DNA of 34,558 nucleotides from an uncultured Clostridia bacterium (GTDB lineage Bacteria > Bacillota > Clostridia > Christensenellales > CAG-917), in NCBI GenBank assembly GCA_947305865.1, contig CAMZEU010000005.1:1-34558 (forward strand), read 5' to 3'. Under the pieces are notes generated by a model. It saw nothing but the letters and a program-made list of their open reading frames with translations, made no database searches and was not told the origin of the DNA. Numbering within the stretch: position 1 is the stretch's first letter; every line of letters begins with the position of its first letter. Below, in pieces: positions 34,500 through 34,558 of this stretch. A program made the translations under genes and the position numbers.

Positions 34500-34558
34500 T
34501 TCCCTAATTGCTCCTTTGCTATCTTGACCAAAGCACTTGTTCCTAATCTAGATGCACC
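34496..34558 (-). CDS. deoC: C-terminal end of deoxyribose-phosphate aldolase (partial)
   Basis: Only the last 20 residues and the stop are in the window. They read GASRLGTSALVKIAK and then EQLGK, matching the conserved DeoC C-terminal RIGASRLGTS region. The TGA stop overlaps the deoD ATG. DeoC splits deoxyribose 5-phosphate into glyceraldehyde 3-phosphate and acetaldehyde. The operon context (deoD, deoB, cdd, pdp) supports the call. Confidence 0.8.
   Translation of the reverse strand, partial: GASRLGTSALVKIAKEQLGK

Overview
The window is AT-rich bacterial DNA with the standard code (TGA is used as a stop). Gene content points to a strictly anaerobic, low-GC Firmicutes-type organism, probably a gut or sediment Clostridia relative. 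The main signs are a class III fructose-1,6-bisphosphatase, a Na+-pumping oxaloacetate decarboxylase, a two-gene SufC/SufB-type Fe-S system with no SufD/SufS/SufU, a multi-Fe-S flavoprotein, Firmicutes-style ribosome-binding sites and consensus sigma-A promoters. Species cannot be named from this alone. No rRNA, tRNA, CRISPR array, insertion sequence or prophage gene was seen, and no gap between genes exceeds about 200 bases.

Layout. (1) 1-5687, minus strand: tetR, hypB copy 2, a flavin enzyme that strongly resembles the polyunsaturated fatty acid isomerase (PAI) family, hypB copy 1, and a large Fe-S/GltD-type flavoprotein that runs off the left edge. This is the least conventional part of the window. 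(2) 5779-9478, plus strand, divergent from tetR: a FecCD-type permease, its ATPase, a lipoprotein binding protein and a small SAM methyltransferase, all overlapping. A separately promoted Na+/solute symporter follows (9555-11255). (3) 11329-12983, minus: SufB-like and SufC-like genes, back to back with a malic enzyme (13111-14283, plus). (4) 14327-18966, minus: two adjacent fused ATPase-permease (MacB/FtsX-type) transporters. (5) 19130-21815, plus: class III FBPase and a biotin-protein ligase. (6) 21812-28967, minus: DEAD-box helicase, then the four genes of a Na+-translocating decarboxylase, a GAAA-tetraloop terminator, and a U32 peptidase-family gene. (7) 29045-34558, minus: the deo/nucleoside salvage operon (deoC-deoD-deoB-cdd-pdp), with an ABC-F gene coupled to its end.

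How the parts fit. Malic enzyme and the decarboxylase both act at the malate/oxaloacetate/pyruvate node. The decarboxylase would turn decarboxylation into a Na+ gradient, the Na+/solute symporter could spend it, and the biotin ligase can charge the decarboxylase's separate biotin carrier. FBPase serves gluconeogenesis, and the deo operon feeds pentose from nucleosides into central metabolism. The left-hand cluster joins a PAI-like flavoenzyme, two HypB-type metallochaperone GTPases and an Fe-S flavoprotein under a TetR regulator, next to a metal-chelate-type importer. I know of no characterised pathway with this composition. The functional link is inference from gene order and shared promoter regions.
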